Source: Asterionellopsis glacialis (taxonomy: Eukaryota; Bacillariophyta; Plagiogrammaphyceae; Rhaphoneidales; Asterionellopsidaceae). Taken from it: a stretch of DNA of 18,321 nt. This document shows positions 8,241 through 18,321 of this stretch, one piece after another (the first letter of the stretch is position 1; every line of letters starts with the position of its first letter). The notes beneath the pieces were generated by a model, which ran no database searches, was not told the DNA's origin, and saw only the letters and a program-made list of their open reading frames with translations. The position numbers and the translations under genes are program-made. The stretch is taken from positions 1 to 18,321 of the forward strand of contig WKLE02002384.1 in assembly GCA_014885115.2 (NCBI GenBank), in the 5' to 3' direction.

Positions 8241-11200
8241 GGAGTTCTTGAAAACGAAGATTGCTGGGAATACGTTTGTTGTTGCTGCGAAGTCGGCATT
8301 TGGTTGTGTCCAGAGGAATTATACTGATGCATACTTGGGGTCTGTTGTTGTGGTTGTTGTTGCTGCGTGCTTTGTTGAGGAGCTGGCTGAGGAGATCTCA
8401 TTTGTTGAGCCATCAAGTTCTGCTGCTGTTGTTGTTGTTGTTGTTGCGGTACTGGCATTGGAGCTGACTGAGGAGATCTCATTTGGTGCATCGAGGGGGT
8501 TTGCTGTGTGGTATATGACTGGACTGGGGTTTGTTGGGAAGAAATTTGTTGCTGCCTCAATGGAGTGTGCTGTGACAGAGGTGTCTGTTGGGTATTGCCA
8601 TATGCCATTTGCTGGTTCATCGACATGTCTCCCCTTCCTTGAAATTGGCGCATTGGGTCTCGATATTGCTGTTGCTGGGTATAAGACAATGCCTGAGATT
8701 GCGGTTGATGCACGTTCTGAACGGCTGCTGTCGGCCCTGCTACTTGACCTGTGATCTGGTACGGCAAAGAATTCGAAGTAATTCCAGGCCGCCCGGGGAT
8801 GTTTGTGTACGCAGCTTGACCTGCTGGCATTTGGCTCTGAATGGTGTTTTGGTTGTACTGGTTCATTCGTGGTTGATTTGACTGATGTAAGTAGTTTGGC
8901 CCTTGTTGCTGCGCAAGGGGATTACCAACAGGCATGAATTGTTGTTGGGTCTGATTTGTATTTGGTGCTGTTGGCATATTTTGGTGAAGGTTGTTCAGAC
9001 CCGGTTGCACGTTAGCTGGTGTTTGTCTATGTTGCTGCGCGTTACTACTCGGCTGCATAGATTGGTTCGGTGCTGGACCTGAAGCAAGAAACGATAGAGG
9101 GTCATCAGATTGAGAGACGGGATTCAGTCCCGGCGCTGGCGAAGGCGCCATGGCATAAAATGCGTCAAGGTCTGAAAACATATTCTCAAGATCGGACACC
9201 GGATCAAGTCCTGGTGCAGGCGAGGGTGCCATTGCATAGAAAGCAGTATCAGAAGTAGGCCCACCTTGTTGAAAGTCTTGGTGTTTTTGCATTTCTTGAG
9301 CCTTATCCACATCACCAAGTGCGTTTTTGAAAACATTCTTTAACATCTCAATGATGAAGGCGCAGTCCTTGTGCAGAGACTCATCACCAATAGCCTGAAT
9401 ACCGCAGTCGACAACACCGTGTTTGCCACTGCTCCCACCCGCTGCAGCCAACGCCTCCACATTGACACGCCTGGTCGAGGCAACATGCAGCAGGCGGAGA
9501 ATGCTCAACAGTGGAGTTCCGATTAGCTCCTTAGCTAGTACCGATTCCATAAAAGCAAGCGATCGACCCATGTAACCCCATTCAGCTAGTTTGTCACACA
9601 ATGCTTCTCGAACCTTACACAAATAAACACTGGCACTTGTCACGAGCTGGAGTGCATCTTGGGTGGCTTGAGCTATAGCGGTGCTATCACCTCCAATCGT
9701 TGACGAACCAGCATCTGGGTCAGAAGAAGTAAAAGTCTCCAATTCGTGCGTCCATCGATGCAGTAACATCTCAAGAAATGTAGTGGGATCACGCAGATTG
9801 AAAGTAGGCTCTTTCAAAAATAATCGAACATACACACCGCCGATGTAAAGTTCGTCTTCTAACTTCTTGTAATGCGCTCTGGCTTCAGGAGGAAGGATGA
9901 GTTCTTCAGTGCTTGAACCACTTTCTTTTCGTGCCGTAAGCACAGCAGCAAGTTGCTCTGCAATAGCCTTTCTCAGTTCCGATCTCATCGAAGCGTCCCA
10001 AATTAACTCTGGTGTTTCACTTTCACGATCAAAAAGTTTAAGCATGATGTCAGGGCCTTCTTCTTTCAGTACGACAGTCAAAGTTACAGGAAGAAAACGT
10101 TGTAGCAATGGAGCAGCCGTCGGACCAGTCTTTGGATCCCAAAGCAATCGAGAAAGCGTTTTCGCAGCACCAGACCGAGCAGCCCAAGTCTTACTGAATT
10201 CAGAATAACCGGCAAGAATACCCAAAAGTTCTAACCATCCGCTAGATTGTACAAGTGTTGCCGCCACGGAAGGAGAGGAAGACAGAGATTCCAAAAGCGA
10301 CCAGCCCCTTTCTTGGCGTCTAGTTCCCACTCTGCTATCAGAACCCGAATTGCCATTTTCTTCATCTGGGCGTTCCAAAACCATCAGGAGCCTCCAAAGT
10401 GCCCCTTGTCTCGCAACTGCATCTGCAAAGACTTGTTTAGGGCTCATCAGCGCCAAAATGTCAGTGCTCACATCGAATGCTTCAGCGTCTTGTGGCAGCT
10501 CAAGTAGGCTCAAGAGGATTGACGAGCCTTGTACATCATCATCGCAAAGAACGTCATCGACAAGACCGTCAACGCGAACAAGCAGTCTCAGAGCCTTAAT
10601 CGCCATTACAAATCTTGGATCATTGACAGGTATGTATTTAGCATCTGCGTCCCCGAACGATTCTGCTTCGCCCCCTTGCTCTTTAATCTTCGACGACAAA
10701 GTGATAGATCGGGAAGAAAACTCGGAATCTTCGTTCAGACTTCTTGCGATGAAAATCATAATCTCTTTAGCAAACTTTGTTGTGTTTGCTATCTCACGAA
10801 GACCTTCTCGACCACCGCCCATACTGTTGAAAACTCTGATATATACTCCAGCGATGATTAATTCATCGCGTACCGTCTGGTACTGGAAGGAGGTAGTGAT
10901 CGTCTTCAATTCTTCTTCGACGGAACGGAAGCCAATATTACTTCGTTCTTTGTCGAGTTTCTCGAGACAGGATGATAACTCTTGGCGCATCTGGATATTC
11001 CATATACGCACAGGCGTTTCAATGTTTGTGTTGAGGGTGCGTAAAAGCTCCAATGTTCTCTTGTTGCGAAGCATTCTAGCTATAGGAGTGGTCAAAAGGC
11101 GTTGCAGTGCATCCAAAAGGACAGGATTTGCAGGTGTGACCAAGGATGCTTCTCTTAAGACACCACACAACATTCCTAGCGCCCTAGCTGAAAGTCTTGC

Positions 11201-14200
11201 CTGTGAATTTGTAGTAGCTTGTGACATATTCATATCATCATCATCGTTTTCTGTAGTTGACACATCCTCCAAAGTAGGGTCATAATTGAGCATGTTCTTG
11301 GTCAACGGCCATACAATACCACTTCCAACGAGCAAATTCTGCAATTCACTTGCTTTTGCCATATTAGATACCCCTTCCAGAGCAAACTTTTTTATTGACG
11401 AGGCTGCGTCTTTGCCAGGTTTCGATACAACAAAGTTTCCCGATACGCAACTAGTCCAATTCAGACAGAACCGCGACGGTTCAGACAAAGACAAGATTGC
11501 AGACCGCCCATTTTCGTAGAAGGCTACACCTGCAATTGTGTGTACAATATGCGATATAATGTCAAGAATAGCCTTTTCAGTTGCGATATTCGCCGGCAAG
11601 CTTTTGTGACTCTTTTCGTCGCTCAGCAATCTTGCAGCTCTGATGTAATAGTCCAATAAGGATTCTAATACGGGAATGCCGTTTTCGCTGACGAGTTCTT
11701 CTGCATTCATGGGCGAAACCAAGCAAGTTTGGAATACTAGCTCTACAGCAGTACGGACGAAATCAACTCGAGAAGCCTTGAATAGGAAAGATTCTAGGGC
11801 AACAGCTGGGTCTGACTCAGTGTCAGTGGAGCTAGACGACGATGGCATTCCAAGGCAAGATAGCAATAGCTGATAGGCTGGATACTTGTACTGCATCATC
11901 TCCTTTTCGTATCGCTTGTAAATAACGACTTGGGTCTTCAAAAGAAGCTGCATTGTTTGCATTTGAATTGTGCCGCCTCCTAGTCCTTCAGCACTATTGT
12001 CAGTGGGATTTCCGTTGTCATCACCGCTTGAAGAAGATTCCATAATCTTACCACCCCGTTCCACAATTGGCAAAAGTAATTCGTATGCACTTTGAATTGC
12101 TTCAAACATCTCGCGTCCTGCAGGATTCTTATCGGGGTGATACTTTCTCGCCAGTGTCCTATAGGCTCTACGAAGTTCCCGTCCGCCATCGCCGGCTTTC
12201 AAGTCCAAAACTTTACGTGCCTCCTCCTGTGCATCTTCTTCCTTTTCTTCATCTCTAGTCATTTGTTTCTTCCATTCTTCAAGACAGGCGCGGAAGACTT
12301 CTGCAGGCTCAGATATTGGCCAGTTTGGGAATCGGAGTTCATCACATAGATTAGCTAAGTAATAATTGTGACAAAAAAGTTCTTTTTCCAGTCGCTTGTA
12401 AGCCACTCCAGGTATTGGACAGTACTCGTACTTGGCTGTAGTGTTCTGCCAAAGTCTTTTCGGAAAGTCTCCAAGATGCTGGCGGATCATTTCGACTAAG
12501 TGCTTTCGCATCTCTAAATTCCAAATAACTTCTGGAGTATCGAAATTTCCAACAAACACCTCTGAGAATCGTTTGAAGCCGTACTTCACAAGAATGAATA
12601 ATAGTCCCTCAGGCAGCATGTTGCCAAGAATACTTCGATCTTTCATTGGAAGGTCATCATCTTTCGCGGCTGCCGCAAATCCAGACCGGAAGTGCTGGTT
12701 CAAATGTGTTGCTTCGAGCAACTTTGCCAGTGGTAGGAAATTGCTTCCAGTGTAACTACACGAGAAGAAATAAACCCCCGTAAGGTAGAGTTTGGATGAG
12801 GCTTCAGTATTATGTTGCATTAATTTGTATAGCAAATCGGCGGCTGATTCTACAACACGGTGATCGTTACAGAGCAACGATTGATTTATGATAGACAAGG
12901 AGATACGTTGATCTAGAACAGCGCCGGCTTCAAAGATGCCACAGTTATTATCCACAGCGGAGGAAGAAGAATCGCGACCTAAGCCGCAAAGCAAGCGCTT
13001 CGCAATAGGGATAGGGTAGTACGGGACGCCTCGAGAATCAACACTCTTGTGGAGATCTACCAACCTTGAAAGTGATCGTAGTGCCATAAGGCCAACTTCC
13101 GATGGGCCATAGACACCACTTCTATTGCCATCTGTACACAATTGCCAACGTAATTGCCAGACCTGTTCGACCATTCGCCACTTTCCGGTATCAATCTGGG
13201 TTTCTTTTACGGCCGTAGCATCATCGTCAGAATTAGGCTCCTCGTCATCAAAATTGTAATTTTCCACATGGGAAGCTGTAACTAAAGAGTGGGAGAACAA
13301 ATCACCACTTTCCATCATTATCATTAACTCCGAGACACGGAACGGGCCTTTGATCTGATCGGCAGGAGGTGGAATTCTTCCTGCAGGTGCCACGAACCAC
13401 ACAGGAGGACACATTGCATCTGGTGCTTCTCTCTGCTCTGATTGTGGCACTTGGTATTCATCCGACGGTTTGTCGGAAGGATTCCCTGAAGGCCCAGAAT
13501 TCGTTCCATCTGTGAGTAAAGCTTGCTTTCCTCCAGTTGGATCTCCCAGCACCTTGGTTAGCAAATTACCAACCTGAATACTGTTTGTGTGCGCCCATGC
13601 AACAAACTGACATAATTGGCTGATGCTTTCTGCATTTAACAGCTGTTCTGCATTTCCAGGGATGTTAATTTTGCCATGCTTATCCTCGTCGGTAGACACT
13701 CCAAGAAGCGTGGCAACAAGTGCCAATAGTCGATGTTGCGTTTCGATACTTTTCGTCATAGCCATAGATCGAATCATAATCATAATGTCCGAAAAGGTTC
13801 CAATCTTGGATGCGTGTACAGAGTACAATCTTTCAAGGCATCTAATACACATAACAGTAACAAGGGTATTGCGGTCCAGTTCGCAAAGGAATCTACGGAA
13901 CAAAAGTTCAAACAATCGGACAGGTTCATGCCAACTTTTGATAAATCCATCACCAGCTTGAAGCCACAACCTCATATAGACACTTCCGACCTGAACTTCT
14001 TCCCTTAGAGATGGATATTCCACAGCGAACTGTTGGTGGTTCCACGCAATGTGGTCAATACCTCCGCGAGCTTCTGTTGCCCTTCGAACTGACTGCAGTT
14101 CACTCTCAAGTGCAATTCGCAATTCTCTTCGAGTTTGTTGGTTCCAAATTAGATCAGGCAGAGAATGATCCTTCGTCAAGACATGGAAGAATATGCGAAA

Positions 14201-17200
14201 GTTTTCAGATAGGAGATTTTCTTGACCGGTAGTACTGGCGATCTGAATCCGAGACCTAAGCCGGCCTTTGTTAGTTCCTGCTGCTGCAGAAGCGACAACG
14301 GATTCTAGAGCACTAGCATCGTTGTCATCCCCAGACTCTGACGAAGATTTTTCCGTTTTCCCAACGCCTCCCTCCATTTCATCTTGCTCAATTTCATCAA
14401 GTTTTTCTTCTTCCACACGACTTAATAATGGCATCTTTAGGTATCCAAGAAAGCCACTAGGAATCATACGCTTCAGTAGTTTCTTCTCATCACAATCCAT
14501 CGGACCTGACATCCACAAGGTACAGAGATAGCGACTTAGAAAACGTTGACCCTCCAGTGGGCTAAAGATTGCTGCATAAAAATGCTGAAGCAAAATACCC
14601 GAACTTAGTGCTGCATCTCGAATAGTGACGGACGTTTGTGGTGCATGTGCTGTCAGCACCTGCAATAGCAAAGCTGTGTTTTCAATAATAAACGGAGTTT
14701 CTGTCCTAAGTGTAGCAAGGAGTGCACGGTAACCAGTTGCCAATGTCTCGATAAAAAGAGAAAAATGCTCAGGTTTTGTAGTGTCGTGTTGCGAACAGAG
14801 AATGGACTGAAGAATGTCACTAGTCGCCATTAGTATCAAGTCTGACACTTGTTGCTGCCCATCTGGCTGTTTGGAAGAAGCTTCCAACAGTGTGTTCACC
14901 AGCCAAGTAACTAGACCCGTTCCCCCAGTTTCTAATATAACACTCTTGTTCACAAATTCATTCTGCTTGTCCCTTGCGTCCAAAACTGAAGGACCAGACA
15001 TGATTATGCCCAGTGTACGCAAAGACCAGAACTGGGTAAACGAATCTTCTATTGACATCAACAAAGGAATGCACTCATGGAATGTCGTCAACTCTGCACT
15101 GCCTTTGAAACCAGCCGGTGTATGGGATAACCGGTACAGAGCTTGGAATACAGGAGAAGCTGTAAGCTCTGCGCGAAGCCTATCACTTACGTTGTTGTTG
15201 TGAGCAGCCGCACTATCTTCAGCAGGACGGTACAGCAGCTTTAAAACAATACCCCACAATGCTCCAATTGACCCGAGGATATACTTATCAGTAGGTGAAG
15301 CTGGTAGTCCATCTCCCATAGGAGGTACACTAGCATTGAATTCTCGACATGCCTCTACGACCCTATTGCATTCTTCAATGACTTTCAATGTTTGACCATC
15401 TTCTGTAGAAGATGTTCTAGATTGGGACAAGAAGGCATACGTTGCTGTTGAGGTGGAATGTAACTGTTTTAAACAGTGCATAGGTATAGCAATGGTTTGA
15501 AATATACCACTCGACGACGATGATGATGAGGCCATTCCAGCATTAGCATCAATAAATGGAGAAGACAAGCAGTATCCTCCACTCGTAACGTCAGTAACTT
15601 GAATGGTGTGGTTATGACCCAAACTAGCGGCAGCATCTAATAGCGACACAAGGAGTGCATCTCTATTGGGTAATGTATACTTCCGACTGGTCCCATCAAC
15701 AAATTCAAGGGTAATACTTTGATCACCACCATGTCGTACAAGGGCATATAAATCGACAAGTCGTCGACATGAAACTACACCACTTCCATCCACTTCCATG
15801 AAAAAGGCACGTCCTGTGACAGCCAAACGACGTCGCACTGTCCCTCCTACCCATCCAGGACCTGGTCCTACAACAGCAATGTCATGGCGTTTTGTAATTT
15901 TAGTCACCTCCCATGATGATACGACAGGACCTAATGTCTTGCCCAATTCACGACGACCTTCTAACCATGATGCTATAGAACAACTTTCCGCCACATGTAG
16001 TTCTAACCCTAGCTTTTCATAATTTTCTCTCATAATGGTTACCAAATCACTCCGTCCATTGCCCTGCCGACGACTAGATTGAACAAAGAAAAGTCGTGAT
16101 CGTTTACAGCTAGCTTCAGGTGCCTTCATGTGTAATTCAATACCTGTATTGTCATCCGCTGTGAGGGATACAGATATAATATCCGTGTATCGGTATGTCT
16201 GGATGACTTTCAATGTAGTACTATGCCGTTCTACAAGTCCATGAGGTGTTACCTCTAATGACATGGCAACACGTGTCCGATGACGAGTTTGACGTGCACA
16301 GGATCTAAATGCTGGATGATCTTCACCTGACGTTCCCTCACATTCGTACTTGCAAGATAAAAGTGCTGTCAACACCAACGATCGATCTACATTGTGACAT
16401 TTAAACTTTAATTTGTCAGCATTTAATTGCAATAAGATGGTATCCTTTTCCTTTGGAAGAGCCAACCATTCGGACAAAACAGGATACTGCCATGTATTGG
16501 TCACTTGATGTGTATCTGGATCGAATGTACAGAATCTATCCTTGTATAGACACAAGAGACGAACATATCCCGTCCTCCAGGAACGGAGTTTCGTTACTTG
16601 GAATTGATACAGTGGTCTTTCTGAATCTCCCTCTGCAGCATTGGCGTGAGATTGTTTTTCATGAGCCTTCACCATGGCAGGAGTAGGCGTAAAACCAAGA
16701 TTTTGACCATCACCATTATTTTTGTGGAATAATTGTTGAAGAGGATTCTTCAACCGCCTACGTGATGTGGGGGATGTTTCTTCTACTGCCTCTTCTACAA
16801 CTCCTGTAGTGCTTTCGGTTGCGAAATTATTTTGGTTTGTTGCCTCTGGAGCTATCATCTGTTGCTGCTGCTGTTCCTGTTGCGAATACATCACGGGCTG
16901 CTGCTGCTGCTGTTGATCCTGCATCATCGAATTCTGTTGCATTTGGTGATTTTCTGGGAATTGAGATTGTGTTTGCATAGGTGCTGCTGGCGTCATATCT
17001 GGTGTAGGTGTGACTAGATTTCTCTGTTGTTGCATAGGAGGATGACTCTGGTTGGGAAATGTCTGTTGCTGCTGCTGCTGCATCATTGCCGTTGTCTGTT
17101 GTTCAGGGTATTGTCCTGAAGCAGCATACTGTCCTGGGGGATATTGCTGCTGCTGATACTGTTGTTGACCTACAGCATTATTCACCATTCCGGAAGGAGT

Positions 17201-17266
17201 AGTAGAAGATTGTGATGCACCCGTGGGAACATTGACGTGACTAATGGGCGGTGGTTCCGATGACAT
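7280..17266 (-). CDS. DNAJC13: RME-8 / DNAJC13-like endosomal J-domain protein, extended by Gln-rich regions
   Basis: One uninterrupted frame. It opens at a TTG (17308) just after an in-frame TGA; the first ATG, at 17266 with A at -3, gives 3,328 residues. Order of parts: Gln-rich N-terminus (about 33-138), PH-like region (about 215-330), ARM/HEAT-like helical repeats, four IWN repeats (IWN at 1040-1042, 1581-1583 and 2088-2090; IWD at 2422-2424), a GYF-like domain (about 1286-1385, VWF at 1289 and GPF at 1307), a J domain (about 1677-1747) with intact HPD at 1710-1712, a Gln/Pro-rich insertion (about 2740-3175), and the conserved C-terminal tail (KDPGYG and the K-x-Q-x-H-x-LFIT pattern). J domain placement between IWN repeats 2 and 3 matches the family. 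RME-8 proteins recruit Hsc70 to early endosomes and control clathrin, retromer and WASH dynamics. Animal and plant members are about 2,200-2,600 residues, so this one is unusually long. All signature residues are present, so it is likely functional. Confidence 0.95.
7699..7850 (-). repeat. Two copies of a 36-residue unit in RME-8
   Basis: The motifs NPVMEGNGVDARS and TPVSEGAGIDARS recur 108 bases apart at the C-terminal end of the Gln-rich region, separated by Gln runs. The copies differ at several residues, so this is an old in-frame duplication. Confidence 0.7.
7743..9045 (-). repeat. Gln/Pro-rich low-complexity region of the RME-8 gene
   Basis: About 435 codons dominated by Gln, with Pro, Met, Ser and Asn. 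Pure Gln runs include 11 codons at 8207-8239 and 9 codons at 8420-8446. CAA and CAG are mixed within runs, so this is not a clean triplet expansion. The composition resembles prion-like or coactivator low-complexity domains. On the opposite strand it creates long Leu/Val/Ala-rich or Cys-rich spurious frames. Confidence 0.9.
9083..9244 (-). repeat. Two 81-base tandem units in RME-8
   Basis: AFYAMAPSPAPGL occurs at the start of two adjacent 27-codon units beginning at 9244 and 9163. The first 17 residues of the units are nearly identical; the remainder has diverged. Synonymous differences (TTC versus TTT for Phe, for example) show the duplication is not recent. It lies between the helical-repeat body and the Gln-rich insertion. 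Confidence 0.85.
16855..17170 (-). repeat. Gln-rich N-terminal region of RME-8
   Basis: About 106 codons rich in Gln with Pro, Met and Tyr, residues about 33-138. Several Gln runs of 4-6 use both CAA and CAG. It precedes the PH-like region and is predicted to be disordered. Confidence 0.85.
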
Positions 17267-17781
17267 CTTTTTTGGTCCTTCACCACCCACCAAGGGTAAA
17301 CCTAACAATCTTGGAAGTCAATGCAAAGGGGTTAGGATCGTATCTGTCTTTTTTCAATAACACTGATTTGTCTTTTTTGTCCAAAGAGAGACCGATCAAC
17401 GCCATGGACAAAACGCAGAATAAGACAATCACAAAAAGTTGTGACTGTGCTCTACTGGAAAAAAGAACTGGAAGGATTGGATCGTGTTGCGCGGTGGCAC
17501 ACTCTCGAAAAGACAAGATCCACTGCGAAAAAAAAGTCACTTCTAATAATAATAAAGAAAATATTTCGATGATAAATAATAATAATTCAGTATCGATGAG
17601 GAGAGGATACAAACAAAAAAGATTGGGGGTGCCCCGCTTTCCAATCACGAGTATGCCGGTAATCCTACTTCTTAAAAACATATTTAGGGTTCGAATTATC
17701 ATACTAAAATATCCAAGAGAGATCCAACGGGAGTCAAAATCAACTGTCCATAACTACACTCTAGTAGTGCGCTTGTTTTCT
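17267..17781. other. Region upstream of RME-8 and downstream of the methyltransferase gene
   Basis: This 515-base stretch should contain the RME-8 promoter and leader plus the 3' untranslated region of the methyltransferase, both read on the minus strand. It has A+T-rich AAT/TAA triplet runs near 17544-17590. Long frames on both strands (17251-17934 plus, 17280-17702 minus) start poorly or look compositional, so I do not call genes here. Confidence 0.5.
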
Positions 17782-18300
17782 TTACCTTTTTTCAAACAAG
17801 TAAAGACTCACAATCCATTCATTTCCATTTTCCAATCCAAACAACTCGGCACACGCAAAGAAGAAAAGTCTCCAATTCACATACCAGAAACGTTCTTTAC
17901 CCTCGCCGTAGGCTTCACGAAGGACAGGAGCTAATTCACCACTCTTCCAACTCTTATCCAAATAATTTAACCATCCATTGGAGGTCTTTTCGTAGTTACT
18001 TCCATTGACACGCCAATGGTTCTGGATGGAAAAATCCTTGGCAAAGTAAAGTAACAAGTCATCACTGGGCATGGTACCACCCGTGAAAAAGTTATCCGAC
18101 ATCCAACCTTGGTCGAAATGGTAGGTAAAGTCCTTATGAGTAAAGATATGAACAAAGAGTTTTCCACCAGGTTTCAAAAATCCTTTCACCTTGTCAAGAA
18201 GCATTTCATAATTTTTCATATGCTCAAACATTTCAACAGTCATGACCAAGTCATTGCCCTTGACAACATCCAGAGCTCCCTTGTCGTCGGCGACATTGCA
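17782..18300 (-). CDS. SAM-dependent methyltransferase, coclaurine N-methyltransferase / cyclopropane synthase type, last exon
   Basis: Only the C-terminal part is in the window, about 172 codons ending in TAA at 17782-17784. The visible part contains the family block VEMFEHMKNYE, a KPGGKLFVHIF strand-turn, the DNFFTGGTMPS motif with LLLYF, NHW-RVNG, and the C-terminal WRLFFFACAELFG and SLYLFEKR. These match plant and algal coclaurine N-methyltransferase-like proteins of the mycolic-acid cyclopropane synthase family. The SAM-binding GxGxG motif is beyond the right edge. Reading upstream, the frame meets a TAG at 18301-18303 directly after a TGC codon, and AG at 18301-18302 fits a splice acceptor, so the exon probably starts at 18300. 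A downstream ATG at 18243 would cut the fold, so it is not the start. The substrate, an amine, phospholipid or other acceptor, cannot be told from sequence. Confidence 0.88.
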   Translation of the reverse strand, partial: CNVADDKGALDVVKGNDLVMTVEMFEHMKNYEMLLDKVKGFLKPGGKLFVHIFTHKDFTYHFDQGWMSDNFFTGGTMPSDDLLLYFAKDFSIQNHWRVNGSNYEKTSNGWLNYLDKSWKSGELAPVLREAYGEGKERFWYVNWRLFFFACAELFGLENGNEWIVSLYLFEKR

Positions 18301-18321
18301 CTATTATTATAATGACAAAAA
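18301..18321 (-). other. Probable 3' end of an intron (splice acceptor)
   Basis: On the minus strand the sequence is T/A-rich and ends in AATAG immediately before the methyltransferase reading frame. It holds an in-frame stop and matches no protein of the family. An intron acceptor is the simplest reading. The donor and the preceding exons are outside the window. Confidence 0.6.

Noticed and set aside
7762..8754. 330-codon plus-strand frame rich in Val, Ala and Leu
   Set aside because: It is the antisense of the Gln-rich coding region of RME-8; CAG/CAA repeats read backwards give Leu, Val, Ala or Cys runs. It has no domain of its own.
10350..11285. 311-codon plus-strand frame, Ser/Arg-rich
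   Set aside because: It is antisense to the conserved helical-repeat part of RME-8, where the minus strand carries clear family motifs including IWN repeat 3.
17306..17308. TTG as the start of the RME-8 frame
   Set aside because: It would add 14 residues not typical of the family; the first ATG, at 17266, has a good context, and TTG initiation is rare in eukaryotic nuclear genes.
17280..17702. 140-codon hydrophobic minus-strand frame upstream of RME-8
   Set aside because: It starts at an ATG and shows hydrophobic stretches, but these follow from T-rich leader sequence; it matches no family and ends in a different frame just before the RME-8 ATG. It could be a leader ORF if transcribed.
17251..17934. 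227-codon plus-strand frame spanning the RME-8 start and the methyltransferase end
   Set aside because: It begins at GTG, overlaps both real coding ends on the other strand and has low-complexity Asn and Lys stretches from A+T-rich DNA.

Overview
The window looks like nuclear DNA of a compact, intron-poor unicellular eukaryote. A stramenopile, most likely a diatom, fits best: genes are mostly single-exon, intergenic gaps are short, base composition is A+T-leaning, a divergent aquaporin-like protein and a plant/algal-type methyltransferase are present, and there are eukaryotic-only families (RME-8, tubby-like, ubiquitin-like). The lineage call is inference from this mix; no marker gene settles it. 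There are no bacterial operon features, tRNAs, rRNAs, CRISPR arrays or transposons that I can see.

Layout, left to right. At 232-816 (+) a small protein combines a Cys-rich U-box/RING-like segment with a ubiquitin-like domain. It converges on two minus-strand genes (1153-1845 and 2172-2930) that encode related single-pass membrane proteins, a tandem duplication of a family I do not recognise. A short possible ORF (3059-3268, +) lies between these and a minus-strand gene (3384-4391) for a divergent aquaporin/MIP-like channel whose two NPA boxes are both altered. A 1.36 kb gap follows (4392-5751). It is the divergent upstream region of the channel gene and of the next gene, and it holds an imperfect inverted repeat and TATA-like boxes. 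At 5752-7092 (+) is a protein with an MGC acylation signal, a long acidic linker and a tubby/LURP-like C-terminal domain.

More than half the window (7280-17266, minus) is one uninterrupted gene of about 3,328 codons for the endosomal J-domain protein RME-8/DNAJC13. It has a PH-like N-terminal region, four IWN repeats, a GYF-like domain, a J domain with intact HPD and the conserved C-terminal tail. It is unusually long because of a Gln-rich N-terminus and a roughly 435-residue Gln/Pro-rich insertion before the C-terminal tail, flanked by short internal duplications. At the right edge (17782-18300, minus) is the last exon of a SAM-dependent methyltransferase of the coclaurine N-methyltransferase/cyclopropane synthase type; an intron acceptor lies just before the window ends.

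The genes do not form an evident pathway. Three could relate to membranes or trafficking (RME-8, the acylated tubby-like protein, the channel), but adjacency is weak evidence in a eukaryote. Start codons of two genes were moved inward to the first ATG because the longest open frame begins at TTG or GTG. The most notable observations are the NPA-less channel, the paralogous membrane-protein pair, the Q-rich insertion in RME-8 and the RING/U-box-like plus ubiquitin-like fusion.
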